From Parapristionchus giblindavisi (taxonomy: Eukaryota > Nematoda > Chromadorea > Rhabditida > Diplogasteridae): DNA of 64,000 bases. Of this stretch, positions 25,233 through 37,253 are shown in pieces. Where the stretch lies: the NCBI GenBank assembly GCA_943737045.1, contig CALSFV010000292.1, forward strand, positions 1 through 64,000. Direction: 5' to 3'. Below the pieces are notes generated by a model. The model saw only the letters and a list, made by a program, of their open reading frames with translations, searched no databases and was not told the DNA's origin. How positions within the stretch are numbered: the stretch's first letter is position 1; the number at the start of each line of letters is the position of its first letter. Position numbers and translations under genes: made by a program.

Positions 25233-25583
25233 GATAATTCAGGGCGATTTACCGTTTGAAGTGACGATGGCTGCGATCGAAGCCAATCGACCTTCTACGT
25301 CCACTGTAAGTTACATTCCACTGCATCGTTACAGTTGACTTACGTAACCTCCTCCGCCGCGTCTCCGTCGTTACGGCGGAGGTTACGGTGTAGGCACGTA
25401 AGGCGACTGTAACGGTGCATAGCAAATTTTTTCTAATTCTAATAAAAGTTCTGAATTTTTATATCAATATATTTTAATATATTTTCGAATATGAATATAT
25501 GTTCGGTCATATCAATTGATTTATCAATTAAGGCTCCTGCCGTGGTCGATCTCGCCGATGAGGATGTGCTCATGGCTGAATGA
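21124..25583 (+). CDS. NADAR-domain protein, 18 exons
   Basis: Exons read as 21124-21239, 21339-21387, 21572-21629, 21844-21912, 22073-22160, 22224-22268, 22327-22426, 22512-22568, 22813-22917, 23394-23456, 23575-23649, 23841-23912, 23989-24063, 24176-24240, 24354-24447, 24750-24863, 25243-25305 and 25533-25583. They join in phase to 452 residues. The first ~190 residues are Ser/Gly/Lys-rich and probably disordered. From about residue 200 a NADAR (YbiA/DUF1768) domain is visible: RGENLVCF, then YRSVDHFYQ where the family usually has xSxEHYFQ, a W near 308, AMTAKATQC...MRELL, YAGDAIFGSG and GRNLLGLILM near 400-411. Known NADAR members hydrolyse N-glycosidic bonds (riboflavin intermediates, ADP-ribosylated guanine); which substrate applies here is unknown. 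Asp replaces the usual Glu in the HxxQ motif. Exon 3 uses donor CCC|gtatct because the more obvious donor 22 bases later breaks the frame. Introns carry ATT arrays, a long hairpin and a dispersed repeat. Confidence 0.88.
23158..23228. repeat. Short hairpin in NADAR intron 9
   Basis: ccgtatgcatgaacagcggaa / ttcccgttcttcatacatacgg with an inner ccgttttccgg / aaatggttttcc pair. Confidence 0.55.
23764..23837 (+). repeat. (ATT)n in NADAR intron 11
   Basis: About 24 ATT units immediately before the acceptor at 23840. Confidence 0.92.
24646..24722 (-). repeat. Dispersed repeat G, copy 2, in NADAR intron 15
   Basis: Reverse complement of the 20628 copy (ctagcagtgatcacccgcag ... ttgtacctttactttttt). 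A T run at one end suggests a short retroposon tail. Confidence 0.6.
24947..25081. mobile_element. Near-perfect 60-bp-arm hairpin in NADAR intron 16
   Basis: cgtgaaacctgaatgtgccc ... gcttttgccgagcc pairs with ggctccgcaaaagc ... gggcacattcaggtttcacg with only a short loop. So perfect that it is probably a recent insertion. Confidence 0.75.
25150..25232 (+). repeat. (ATT)n in NADAR intron 16
   Basis: aataat units followed by about 20 ATT units, just before the acceptor at 25242. Confidence 0.9.
25322..25420. mobile_element. Family D GC-rich hairpin in NADAR intron 17
   Basis: tgcatcgttacagttgactt...gcgactgtaacggtgca pairs across a GC-rich core (cctccgccgcgtc / ttacggcggagg). Unlike its AT-rich surroundings. 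Confidence 0.7.
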
Positions 25584-25845
25584 GCATGCTGGAGGTACTG
25601 TCCATTCGATTTTGAAAGATATTCTAAATGAACATTTCGCATGATAGAGTTTTTGGCACTTTTAAGTTGATTGTGAAGGCAAGCACTACGTGACTTTTAC
25701 GAAATAGCCGTATAGTCGTATTTATTTTGATATTATCCCCCATACCGATATGTCATCGTCCTTGTTCACCCTTTGAGAGGGTGTCCAAATGTGTCCCATC
25801 TACGCCGAAGTGCGCACCCACTCGCGATTCGGCAATTAGCCAGAA

Positions 25846-25957
<112 letters not shown>

Positions 25958-28118
25958 ACACTAGCCATATGTTGAGAAAGTCTATGAATAGATGAATACC
26001 GAGAATATGGCTAGTGACATAGTTACATTTGGAAACGCAGAATTGCTAGTTATCTCGGAAGATGACTGATACGTTACAAATTTGCGCAGCCAGGCACACT
26101 GATTTTTCCGGACGTTACCCACACATGATGAGAATGGCTGTCTGTCTGACATTCACGTCATATCGATAGCGACAAGACCCACCCGGTTTTGGCACCCCAC
26201 CCACTACATTTAGCCAAAATCACTCAAAAATGAAATCTTTGTGTCGCACCTTTCCGATTTTGGCGTCCGACCCACCCGAATTTAATTTCCAGCGACAATG
26301 GTGCCCCACGTATGATTCACGTGACTCTATTCATTAACAGTCTGTGGATGGCGTCATGATATTGTGACTGATGAGCGAAAGGAAATCTTCCAAAGTTTAA
26401 GCTCGCTCATCTTTCGTTGGAATCCGGATGATGGGATTGAATTTCACTCATTTATTCATCAAATCGAGCAGCTCCATATGCTTCTCACTTTTCATTCATT
26501 GCCACGATCCCATCTCATCAGATCCTTAAAGGGGCGACTATTCTTGGAGACGAGGTTTGCTCTTCATCGTTTATTGGAAAACATCCCGGCCTTAATGAAG
26601 GGCGATGGGCCCGTTTCATTAAGGAGGAAAAGCGGATGATTGAATGAGAAGAGAGGGGAAGTTTAATGGCGAGGGTGGATGGGAGGAGGGTGTCTTATTC
26701 GGATAAATTCTCCCCTTGTGTGTACATTGTTCGATATATTGGAAAACGACGAAGGGTGAAATTCGACTGCCGCTGACGATGATGGGCATTTGACAGAAAT
26801 ATCGCTACCGTGGGCGGGTTACGGTTAGATCCTTTGAGAATGGTTGAGACCTGAAGATATGGTTGTTAATAATGCACCTTGTTGATATAAATATCAGGAG
26901 GAAAGTTCTTAATAAGAAAGTTCCCTTCCCATCCTACTCATACAATGCACATCATATGGATGCGTGGGGGCTTGTTGTTATTGCAGTGACTGGCTATAAG
27001 AAGACACGCACTTTATTTATGCAGTCCCTCTTCTCTGAGACCTCTCGTCGTCTATATCTAGATTAAGTCACACACATCCTCTCGCTAATGAAACAATGGA
27101 GGCAACTTGCGATGATGATGATGATACTATATTCAAGTCTGTGTGTTGACCCTATGTCAGTGTACATCGCATACTGCACACAATTGTTTATGTTGTTTCT
27201 AATTCTCGTAACTCTCCGAGGTCGAATTCTTGAAGGGCGATGGATCTTTTGCTGGAGAAACGTGACGTCACACTCATAGCAGGACTAAATTTGACAAATG
27301 GCTACTCCTACGCTTTGTGACGTCACGTCTGTCCGGAACACTGAACGGTCATCCTTCATGGATGCGGGCTCATCGAGGAGTGCTGATATGAAGTGAGCTA
27401 TCAAGGAATATCAGGCATAGCATTCCTAAGAATTCATTTTTCGAGTGATGTCTAGCTCATGCTACTCTCGTAATGTATGTGTGGATCGTTTCGTGTCTGG
27501 GCTCGTTTGACTCGGTCGACGACATGGAGTAGTCTTGTATGGATGGAAATATGGAATGGCGTCAAATAATGGAGAACTTTTATCTCTTCCCTTCACGTCT
27601 CACTATTCAGTATGAATGCTGATGAATGTCGAGGCTGAGTGGGCGATACTGTATTGGTTGAGACCAGAAAGGCAAAAACATCTAACACTATTCGTAAAGT
27701 ATCTCTTGTTCTATTTTTCTGTTTCGTTCTGCGCACAGTCAATACCGGGAGTATTTTTAATGTATGTTGTGGAGGTTCTCTCTATGGCAGAAATATAGCC
27801 ATGTTGTGGCGTGTATACATGTATGGATGTATCTGAGTGGGGATCATCCCAATCTATTTATGAGACCGTGTGTGTGCAATTCCTCAGGGAAATTTGCGGC
27901 TTCATCCGTCATGCACACACACACATATACCGTGATTCAATGGCTATAGTGTTGTTTGTACGGTCTTGTATGGTAGATCGTAGATCATGCGAGCGCTATG
28001 GTTTATAAGCGGCGAGAGATTGTTGCGCACATGTACGATTTTGTGCTGTAATATTTCCTTTCCCGGTCATCCGTTACATGGAGACTTCTCGCAGAACCAT
28101 GAGAAGTTGACAGCCTGC

Positions 28119-28441
28119 TTCGCAATTTTAGGAGGGCCAATAATTTGGTCGAAGTGGGGCCAATAATTTGGTGGACCGTAAAAGTTGACCCGAAAATTTG
28201 GCTACCAGACAAGCCCCACTTTTAAAGTTGAGTCAATAATTTGGTTCGACGTGGGGCTGTTATTTTAGTCCAAAATTTTAGCCAAACTTTGGCTAATATT
28301 TTAGCTAAACTTTAGCCAAACTTTAGCTAAAATTTTAGACCACCAAATTATTGACTCAACTTTAAAAGTGGGGCTTGTCTGGTAGCCAAATTTTAGGCAC
28401 CCAAAAATGTTCGACCAAATTATTGGCCCCCCCTAAAATTG
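28119..28441. mobile_element. ~320-bp compound hairpin
   Basis: Outer arms cgcaattttaggagggccaa / ttggccccccctaaaattgcg and inner arms tggctaccagacaagcccca / tggggcttgtctggtagcca around a core of repeated ttagccaaactttag units. Confidence 0.7.
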
Positions 28442-28764
28442 CGGAGTGTTTACGACGGGGAAGTGGATTAATACTGTACGAGGAAGGGTCGATGAGGACC
28501 TATTTTATAATAGAGCAGTGTACATCGAGTGCATTGGACTTGCTGGTAATTGAAAGAGTACGTATGGATGATGGATACGGATATGAATATATACTTCCCC
28601 CCTCTGTGTGTGTGTTGACCATCAATTCATCCGACATCCACCACAGAAAACAGCCAAAATTGCTTGCGTCAGGTAGAACAGGATATTGGCTCGTCACACG
28701 GCCGTTGCTCTTTATTTGTACTATTTACAATTTTGTGGCAGCGCACATAATACAACTTTACAAT

Positions 28765-28980
28765 CCCCCGCCCTGAAAGATCCACCCAATACCGAGGGGG
28801 TTAAGAAATGTCGGAAGTGGTGTCAAAAACCACGATCTAAATCCTCCACTGTGAGCTCCAAGCACAGTTTGATCGTAGGCCATGGCCACTGGTCCTTCAG
28901 ATCAGGATAGGCCCTCTCAGCCAATAGATTGGAGGCGCTAACACTGCGACTCAGCGGTATAGTGTAACTCCAAAAAAAAA
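28765..28980 (+). mobile_element. 5'-truncated copy of the same SINE
   Basis: Near-identical to the body of the element at 55571-55844 in opposite orientation, ending in a nine-base A tail. It starts at the cccccgccctg that follows the B box, so the tRNA head is missing: a typical 5' truncation. Confidence 0.75.
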
Positions 28981-31900
28981 CAATTATATTCTACAAGAAT
29001 CGTACGACGCGACTTGGAACATTTTTTTGTTGTTTAGAAATTTGTTGGTAATTGAAAGGTACTCACACTCTACTTGTGTACAGCAAGTGGTCGTGCAATG
29101 TGTGCACTAAGCTTATTGTTAATTGAATGTGTGAGGTATCTGTGTGTGTGGTAGCTTCTTCGCTATACGTGTGATGTAATTTCCGTTCTGCGATTTCGAT
29201 TTTCCGGAATGGATAGAATGGAAATATGTGGAAACATTGGGCTTGAAGAAGCATTGTGTACATATATGCACTAGAGATGGTCGTGCTTATTCCAAAGACG
29301 CATCGATAAGTTAAAACAATTACCATGACTCTCGACGATCGTGAGAGTCTGAAATCGGTGATCCATTCGGAACAAATTATTACATTTTGTGTAGTTTTGG
29401 ATGTTCCTGAACAGCCATTTCCTACGCTTATTGAGGCAAGACTATAGACTAGATTCTGCATTTTGGGCTTTTGATTGATAGATTGGCCCCGCGCGTCATT
29501 CCTTCAAGAGAAAACCGATTAAGCGCTAATTGTTTCACGTGCTAATTGGCTCTGCAAAAACGGGGCGAAACGAATTTTGCGTTCAAGTAATTGATGATCT
29601 ATAGTATAGTGTAGTCAAAGTTGGGCATCATTTCATTCATTTACAACACATTTATCAAGAGTTCGCATAGACAAGGGCTCTGATGTGCATGGAATTCCAA
29701 TTCTTGCACTTAGCTTCGCTTAGAAAGTTGCATCCAACAGTCTTCCGAAAGAGGTCGCTCCATCTCGTGGGGGCCTAGAAAAAATGTTTTGTCGCCTCAC
29801 AATTTGGTTTAGCACTTTAGCGCACTTTGAAAGGGACTTGTGCATTGTGATATTGGTAATAATCTCTCATGATTATTAAATAAATACATACATTTTCGAG
29901 CACCCACATTGTGAGTGAGGACTTTTTGTCGATGCGGTCAGTTTTGAAACTCGAGACCCATCTAGGAATATGCGGGAGATCGAGATTAGTAAGAATCACC
30001 TAAGATCGGGTCTGTTTCGAGTACTTGAGATGTAGATCGGGTCAGTTTTGTTCTAATTTCGGGTCAGTTTATAATTCGCAAAAAACAACTGATTGTGAGT
30101 GGGTCGAAAATGTATGAATAAATATGTAAAAGAACAGTAATAAATATGACGCCATGCGATTCATTAGCTATTTACTCGGTTTATCTTACGCCTACTAGCG
30201 ATTTTCTTTTCAATAAGAAATAATTGCGAAAAAAACTTCCATTTTTGTAAAAATCTGTATAAATCGCCATTTATTGACTCATTAGCAGGTGCTACTGGCT
30301 GATGTGGAAGGAACGATCATCAGAGGACGAGATCTATTTTCTTGATCTTTGATCTCTCATCGTTCGTCTTCATCTTCACTCTTCATTTGCATATCTCCAT
30401 AGTGTTCGTAGGACACTCTATCCCCCCACCCCCCATCCCACTTTGATCTTCCCCCTTGTCGTCTCGCATATTTTCCTATATTGCTATCCTTCCATGTTCT
30501 GAAGTTTTATGTGCTATAGTATATCATTCGTTACCCTTTATTCTTTTCTCAAAGAGTTATGAGGCCTATCTGTTCGCACCAAGAGGGTGATTGAGATGAT
30601 TGTTCTGTCGCCCTATTTTCTTAAATCCATCCATCCATCCACATCGCCCATTCCCCACGACACTTTGAGCCCGTCCATATCCGTTGCTCGTTCTGCTCTT
30701 TCCGTTTCTCGTAGTATTCCTTGCAGTTTCGCGCGTATTCTCGCGATTCCAAGGCACAACGATTCGGTACCAAACAGGGTATTATCAGGTTGGAAAGTAG
30801 CAACCTGATTATAGAGGGCACAGTGCATCAAGATTTGGTAAATGATCCTCTTCATGAGCATACTGTAGATGTACCCCTTCTGACCCCGTTCCCATCACCT
30901 ATCTCCCTCTCTGTTTCTTCTGTTATTTATATATTTTTATCGCCCCCCCCCCCCTACTCCATCCATCCTGCTTCCTCCTCTTCATCTCCATTTTCATTCA
31001 TTCATTCTTGCGCAAATAGTAGTGCTCTGGAGTGTGTACCCAATATTTCATACCCCCCCCCCCCCCCCCCCGTAAATCCTCTTAATTCATGAAATGGAAG
31101 AGAATTCACGAACCTCTTTGATTCCAGATAAGGAATGCCGATAACTCTTGTGCTGATCATTTTTCCACTCACTCTCGAGGCCTGAAATTGATGAGAAAAA
31201 TGAAGGCCTTCCTCTCTCTTTGAAACCGTTCTCAAGGTGTAGTGGTAAGGTTGTCAAGTTGTTTGCTCGACTCCTCTACTCATTTTCTTTTCGGTGTTTT
31301 CAGGCCTTAAACGTGTTCGTTAGCAAAATGATCGGCACAAAGCTTGCAAACGGAATCGATTGGTATATTTCTCATACCGATTGGCCACTTCGACCCCACC
31401 GACATTGCTTGTAGGCTAAAGTGACTCCGCCCATATTTACTAAGCTCCGCCCACTTTACTGCCCCATGCCTTTAAGGACCCCACCCCCATCCATTCCTCA
31501 TCGCCATCATCATGGTCTTTTCATTAGAATAGAAAGTTTCTCGGAGATGACACTGATCTATTTCCGTCATTTTCTTCGATTGTATTTTCCTTTTCTTCAT
31601 TTTTCCCCTTTCATTTATCCTCCCCTATCGCTTCACGAATACGTGTTAGTGCTCAAATATGTGTGATCATAGTTGATCTTTGATCTTTCCCAATCATATT
31701 TGATCTTTGATCTCTGTACTCGACCCATCTAAAAGAGGCAGTGTGCATTCACTCTAACCCACCCCCTCCCCACCAATTGTTGTTGGTTTTTTTAAAATGA
31801 TTTTCAGAACTTGATAATATGTTATGTACTGAAGTTGAGAAATTCTACACAATATATGGCATTAATTAGATTCTGATAAAGTAGGAAATTCTGGAATTGT

Positions 31901-33199
31901 CATGACTATTGATTGTGCGTTCAATATAGTAACAGTAATACACTTTATCAAGATTATGTAAGCAGTGTTTCCACTGAATCTGAAGTGTCATAAAAGGGGA
32001 TCTTCTTTCTTTAAATTATTCTTCTTTCATCTCCTGATGATCCGCTATTGAGGCACTTGTTCAGTATCCAAGCCGCTAGTCTTTGACCTTTTTGAATAGC
32101 GAGTGGTGACGAAATCCAGAAATATCGCGAATCGCATATAATCGCGTTCACTATAGTCATTGGAAAGTGAATGAGGGGTGGTTGGCTAATATGATAAATA
32201 TGCATGGTTCACCTGTTTGTCTCTGTGTTGTTCCATGAGGTAAATCTGCACCGCCCAAATCCAGTCATCTATTCATCTATAGCTTGGGTGTGTGCCTATC
32301 GTATGCATATGGAATGAGTCCCACTCCACTACTTGTTCATATTTGCCATGCTTGTTTCGTTCACTGGCAACGTGCTGCTTTTGTGCCCTAAGGTCATCCA
32401 GAATAGTAGAGAAAATAGGCGCAAAATACCTTACTACCCTTTTGAAACCTTTCCTGTTATTTGCCTCGGGATTGATTGCTTTGGTATTTCGCTTGTTATG
32501 CTAGTTAATTTTATCGTATTCTGGTTATTTTTGAATTTTCGTTTTTAAAGTACGTCAAATGCAATATATGAATTGGATTACGTGACTTGTGAGAAATTCT
32601 CTGAAAGTCCATTTTTTGCAAATTTAAAATATAGTGACGCTAGGCACTATTTTAGGTGCTGGTATTTATATTAGGCATCTTGTGTGGACACTTTTTTGGA
32701 CAAAGTTATGAGTGATTGCATAAGAACAAAAGTTGAAAAAAGAAAAATCAGCCAGTCATTTTCATGCACATGGGATGATTAGATGGGGATAGGAGCGTGC
32801 TATTCTATATGTGAAACTTTTTAAATGTTTTCTAATATATAACGCATTTTATTGATGTCTCAGTCAGCAAATTATGCCATTTGCAGCATTCAAATGTGCA
32901 ACTTTTTTTCCTTTTTTAGTGATCCATTCCTAGATTTTGCCACAAAGGTAATATTGAATATCAGCATACTTATGCTAGAATAGACTTTTCCTACTTCATG
33001 GAATTAATCAATTTCTACTCCACTAGGGTTTTAGCGATCAAAAGAATCAATGGGTCTATGGCCTTTGTGTCGTTTCTCATGTTTATCGATATAAAAAAAT
33101 GATTAATTTAATTGAGTCTCTGTTTCCGACCATGAGCACAAAACCTCCTAGTCAACCACTGTCCATTGGTTGTGACTGTTTGTATAGTATCATTTCGAA

Positions 33200-33318
33200 T
33201 GACACACCCCGAGCAAATATGAAACTCTCCGTTCTAACATTGCTCTCTCGCATTCTTTCCTAGTGAGAGAGTATGACCAGAGCGTAGAGTAAATACTAAC
33301 TTGGGACGTGCCTTTGAA
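33200..33318. mobile_element. MITE family A
   Basis: gacacaccccgagc to gggacgtgcctttgaa with both inner arms present; terminal TTAAAG eroded. Confidence 0.7.
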
Positions 33319-34419
33319 TAAAGCCGGGCGCGGCCCTTTCTTTCTGTGTACATGCGTACTAGGTGATGTGCGCGACAATTTTACGTTGCGAATAAATTAG
33401 ATCATCTTTCGATTAGTTCACAAATCAGAGTGGTATTTAGTAGCCAATGTCGGCCATGATTTCATTTCGTCTTTCAGTCATAAAGAGAATCGAATATTGC
33501 GATATAATTTATTTACATTCTCACGCGTATCAAATACGGGAAATAGTAGATCTAGGTCTAGTGAGATTTTTTGTACAAAGATAAAAAGCGAAATGTCTGG
33601 CTCTGTAATTTTTTTAGATAATTACGATATTCTAACAATTACCAAATATTTTTCCTATCGATTTTTGCATATTTTTCTCTCTCGTTTGTTTGGTTTTGAG
33701 TACAATTTTGGAGTATCCTAGAGAAATTAGCCTAAAAGTAATCGTTCATACAATAAACATGCATTAGGTAATTGGAATGGTTCCAGGTCGGCCCAAAAAT
33801 ATGTTTTCTTGGTGTATCTGTCATGTGCGTTTTTGAATGAATTTGAATTTAATAATAGTACTTCATAATATTATATCTCGAGATCACTTCAATCGTCCAC
33901 TCAAAGCGTCCGCAGGATATAGAATTGCCCCCACTTATGACGTCCTTATTTGATCAGAAAAGTACGTGAATTTAGCTGCGGCTCATGACAAAGGTTTTTC
34001 GAGCGTTATGTCCAAGAGCACTTTAGAGTACGGTACTTTCATTTATTTTTTTATTTATTGACATACTCAGCATGAAACAATGCAGGTTTATAAAGCAAGA
34101 ACAATGAATAACTGAATACTTTTCATATACAAAGATATTGAATGAGGTGGCAGGATATTATGGTGTTTTCGCTTTAGTAAATACTTTACTCGAACAATGT
34201 TTCAAGCTCAAGATCGATTTTAATTTCTTTCCACCTTCACTACACAACTATAGTCCACGAGAGGTTCCATGCTTTCGTTCTCACGAACATTCTACACTTT
34301 TGTGTATCCCTGAGAATTTGACATTTCGCCTCCACCACGTGTCCCGCCCTCGCTCCGCTCCTCATTGTCCCAGTCTCGCTCCGCTCCCCTTCCATTATAG
34401 GGTCCCCCACTTCACACAA

Positions 34420-34791
34420 TATGGCACCATCGATGGTCTCCTGTTCGGCTGTAGTTCTTCTGTTGATTATGGTCACGGTCGACGCTGGCACCTGGCTATC
34501 GTTCAGTACGTTTTATGTTATAATTACTTTTTAAAGGGAGCGTAACCTCTCTCAATGGTCTCTTCATTGCGCACACTATTTCTCTGTGCTCTAACAACGA
34601 GAGAGCATTGCGCGTCAAAGAGATCATTGAGAGTGGTAACGCTCCCTTTAATTCTTTAAAAAATATCTCTTTATTACGCATACCTTTCTAGTCTTTTCTA
34701 CCTAATTTTAGAGAGTTTATTAACGTTCCATTCCGTTTCAATCGTAATACACATTTCCAAGAAACGCCTCAAGTGCGGTTGTGCCTGTTGA
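34420..34791 (+). CDS. Tiny secreted protein, 2 exons
   Basis: Exon 34420-34505 begins MAPSMVSCSAVVLLLIM and ends within a signal peptide (VTVDAGTW). After an intron filled by a family-B MITE, an exon at 34712-34791 joins in phase and ends KKRLKCGCAC before TGA, giving ~54 residues. The Cys-rich tail and preceding basic stretch suggest a small secreted, possibly processed peptide. A different acceptor would open a longer frame that runs to 34944 at the edge of a family-A MITE; phase makes that less likely. Position of exon 1 is certain to about one base. No family recognised. Confidence 0.45.
34530..34651. mobile_element. MITE family B in intron of the 34.4 kb gene
   Basis: TTTAAAGGGagcgtaacctct to aacgctccctttaa; long, well-paired terminal inverted repeats. 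Confidence 0.78.
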
Positions 34792-34937
34792 CAGAAATTT
34801 ATTTACTTGATCTATCTAGACTATTCGAGAGTGATGATGATGTCATAAACGAGACGAATGAACGCGAGACAATTCGTTTTCAGATGTTGTACACGAACCA
34901 CATTCAGCGAACCAATATTGAAAATATCGTTATATTC

Positions 34938-35061
34938 TTTTAAAGCCACACCACAAGCTAATTTAAAACTCTCCGCTCCGGCATTACTCTTTCACTTTCT
35001 TTGTTTAGGAGAGAGTATTGCCAATGCTGAGGGTAATATTAGCAGGGGGTATTCCTTTAAA
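34938..35061. mobile_element. MITE family A
   Basis: TTTAAAGccacaccacaagct to ggtattcctttaaa, inner arms slightly diverged. Confidence 0.72.
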
Positions 35062-35228
35062 AGCGAGCCGATTTGGAAAAAAAACTCTGCGCTGCATACA
35101 TGCTTTCGTAGATGAACAGGACTAAAATAGTACGATAGTGGAGAGATTCTAAATAGCGTAGGGAACGAATAAATCGATATTTCGAGATTATGAACTCATC
35201 ATGAAAAATTTGAGATGCCGGACCAGGA

Positions 35229-35935
35229 ATGGCAGGAGTGAACGACATGGATCTGTCGGGTCTGTCTGGACTGAAACTCGCACGTCACACGAGAAATATT
35301 GCTAGAGTAGTCGATGTTTGTGCCGAACAGGTCAGTTTAATACTATCACTACTGTACAATACTAAATAAATGAATAAATAAAAAATAAATAAATATATAA
35401 ATAAATAAATCACCTAATATTTTTCGATTCGAAAATGAAAAGTAAGAGAAAATCTGAAAGCCATGCAAAATACGTAGTATAATTATACTTATTTGGAAAG
35501 CAAGAAGTTAGGAGCGGTCGAACATGCCCAGCAGAGCCTACTCTTGATAAATGTTTTCAAACTGTAACTGTAAAACTGTTTAGACGAGTGGCTTTCTTGC
35601 GGTTGATCGCTATTTATGATATTTTTTTCCTACCGCAATTGAATAGAATTTTTCATAGTTATTACAGATTATGTATTAGTAGTAAAAAAGAAGTATATCG
35701 ATACCCGATTAAATCAATACTTCCAGAACCGTCGAATGGAAAAACGTGCGGCCGCCGGTCTCGAATCGAACGAAGACCGTACCACACGACAATTCTGTGA
35801 CTATCTCATTTCCGTGGTAATGAGACACTCTCAACTCATCCATTAAATCAATACATCCATGAATATATGCATTTTCCAGCATTTTCCGCATTTTCTCAGC
35901 ATTTTCCGCAGTTTCTTGCATTTTCCAAGTTCTGA
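35229..35935 (+). CDS. Small protein of unknown function
   Basis: Exon 35229-35330 (MAGVNDMDLSGLSGLKLARH...) and exon 35727-35816 (RRMEKRAAAGLESNEDRTTR...) have consensus splice signals, join in phase 0 and show strong coding-type codon bias; an in-frame TGA precedes the ATG. A likely terminal exon is 35900-35935, ending FLAFSKF and giving 75 residues, but this last exon is short, lies in a repeated ATTTTCC tract and is uncertain. The protein is basic and probably helical. It is convergent with the minus-strand gene ending at 36168. Not recognised. Confidence 0.5.
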
Positions 35936-35943
35936 ACACCGCA

Positions 35944-36033
35944 TAATATCTCTTAATCTCCGCTCTCGCAATACTCTCTCACTATTATTTTGGGAGAGTG
36001 TACGAGATCTGAGGATTATAATTTAGCTTTCGA
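35944..36033. mobile_element. Decayed MITE family A
   Basis: ctctccgctctggcaat-type arm recognisable (ctccgctctcgcaatactct) with a shortened, mutated right half ending tttagcttt. Confidence 0.5.
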
Positions 36034-36167
36034 ATTTAGCTTTTTTGTACTTATGTAGTTATACGTTCTAAATGTCTCGTTTATGTGTATTGCGGTCTGA
36101 CCGCACATGAATATGGTAGTTCAGCAGTTTTTCTTGAAAAAAAAAGACAAATCGATAATCGTCCAGT

Positions 36168-36554
36168 CTACAGTACACCACTAATCAATAATATTTGTTC
36201 AGCACGGTCCACAGCACTAGTCCCGTCGTCGATCGATACCGTACCACCTGATCGATCAATCAATCAATCGATATGTCGTCGTCTCTAATACCGTATACCT
36301 GTGATCGTACCGTAGTCTCCGTATTCATTTGTCCTCCTCATTTTCGCGTCGAGACCATTGTCGATGCGTGCCCCCACTTCGTCCTTTATCCTTCGGATGT
36401 ATTTTGTCTCAACTCTTTCCACACCTAGTCTCGGTGTCCTCTCCCGATATTTTCCGTTTCCTAAGTCAGCCTGAGAGTCATATAATAAAGTGTGCGTACT
36501 CGTTTGCGACAGTTTCAGAGATTTATTTATCATAATCTTAGGACTCTTCGTCAT
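36168..36554 (-). CDS. Small protein of unknown function, 2 exons
   Basis: Minus-strand exon 36554-36299 (start MTKSPKIMINKSLKLSQTS) ends at a gtatac donor; exon 36247-36168 follows after a short intron with a gatcag acceptor, in phase, to TAG; total 111 residues. Codon bias is coding-like on this strand only. The middle is Arg/Lys/Glu-rich (YRERTPRLGVERVETKYIRR) and the end acidic (GGTVSIDDGTSAVDRAEQ). An alternative is that coding begins at the acceptor near 36467 with upstream exons not found. Not recognised. Confidence 0.45.
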
Positions 36555-37218
36555 AAAATCTAATTCATCACCGTGTATCTAACAATAAGTGAAGCAAGAA
36601 TAGTATATTTATCACATGCTCATGCATGAACGAGACTATTGAAATAATTGTGAAATAATAATAAGTAATCAATAAACTCTCCAGAAACGATAGATAAGAT
36701 AAAATAATTTATGGGGCAAAGGGATGGGGACGTCTCATGTGAGCAAAAAAATATAGAATATATCATGCAATAGAAATTCCAAACAGCTGACGAGTAATCC
36801 ATCGAGGTAATGGATTTCTAGCTTTTAGCAATATTTTCGATAAACGATAAGTGTCCACGATAAGATATTGTGAATATTGGGTATATGATGCCGAATGAAA
36901 TTCAGGATTCAATTCTATGAACGTGTATTAATTCAAACAATAATTTAAGTGCAACGCTTCCAGATTCAGTTATTGTTTATTGTAGTAGAATGACATCGAT
37001 GAGAGGGTGGATATGTAATGACCCATTGTTCAATGCCACAGTCCTCTTGGTATTATGGTATACAATACGTTTATTGTATTGCTCTTCAAGGAATGACTAT
37101 TATTCACCACATGAAATTATTGTCTTTTAGCACATTGCCAAAACATTATTTGCCTTACTATTTATAATAATTCGACTCGTACCTGAGTGAGAATTGGCAG
37201 AAATTTCGTTTGAAATTA

Positions 37219-37253
37219 ACACTTTGATCTTAGCCAAAAGGCCGAGAAGCGAT
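37219..37253 (-). pseudogene. U2 snRNA 5' fragment
   Basis: The minus strand matches the first 35 nt of U2 snRNA (starting ATCGCTTCTCGGCCTTTTGG and running through the branch-point upstream stem AAGATCAAAGTGT). Similarity stops at the base where the branch-point recognition region should begin; no Sm site or 3' stems follow. A truncated snRNA pseudogene. Confidence 0.75.

Noticed and set aside
28375..28776. 133-codon ORF
   Set aside because: Starts in the 28-kb hairpin and ends in the truncated SINE; no splice or domain support.
29063..29461. 132-codon minus-strand ORF
   Set aside because: No coding bias, no recognisable domain, no splice signals; likely chance.
30566..30861. Several overlapping minus-strand ORFs with coding-like codons
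   Set aside because: Strong purine skew on that strand mimics coding bias; three frames are open at once.
35709..35939. Minus-strand 76-codon ORF rich in NAEKMRKM
   Set aside because: Antisense of the plus-strand exons and of the repeated ATTTTCC tract.
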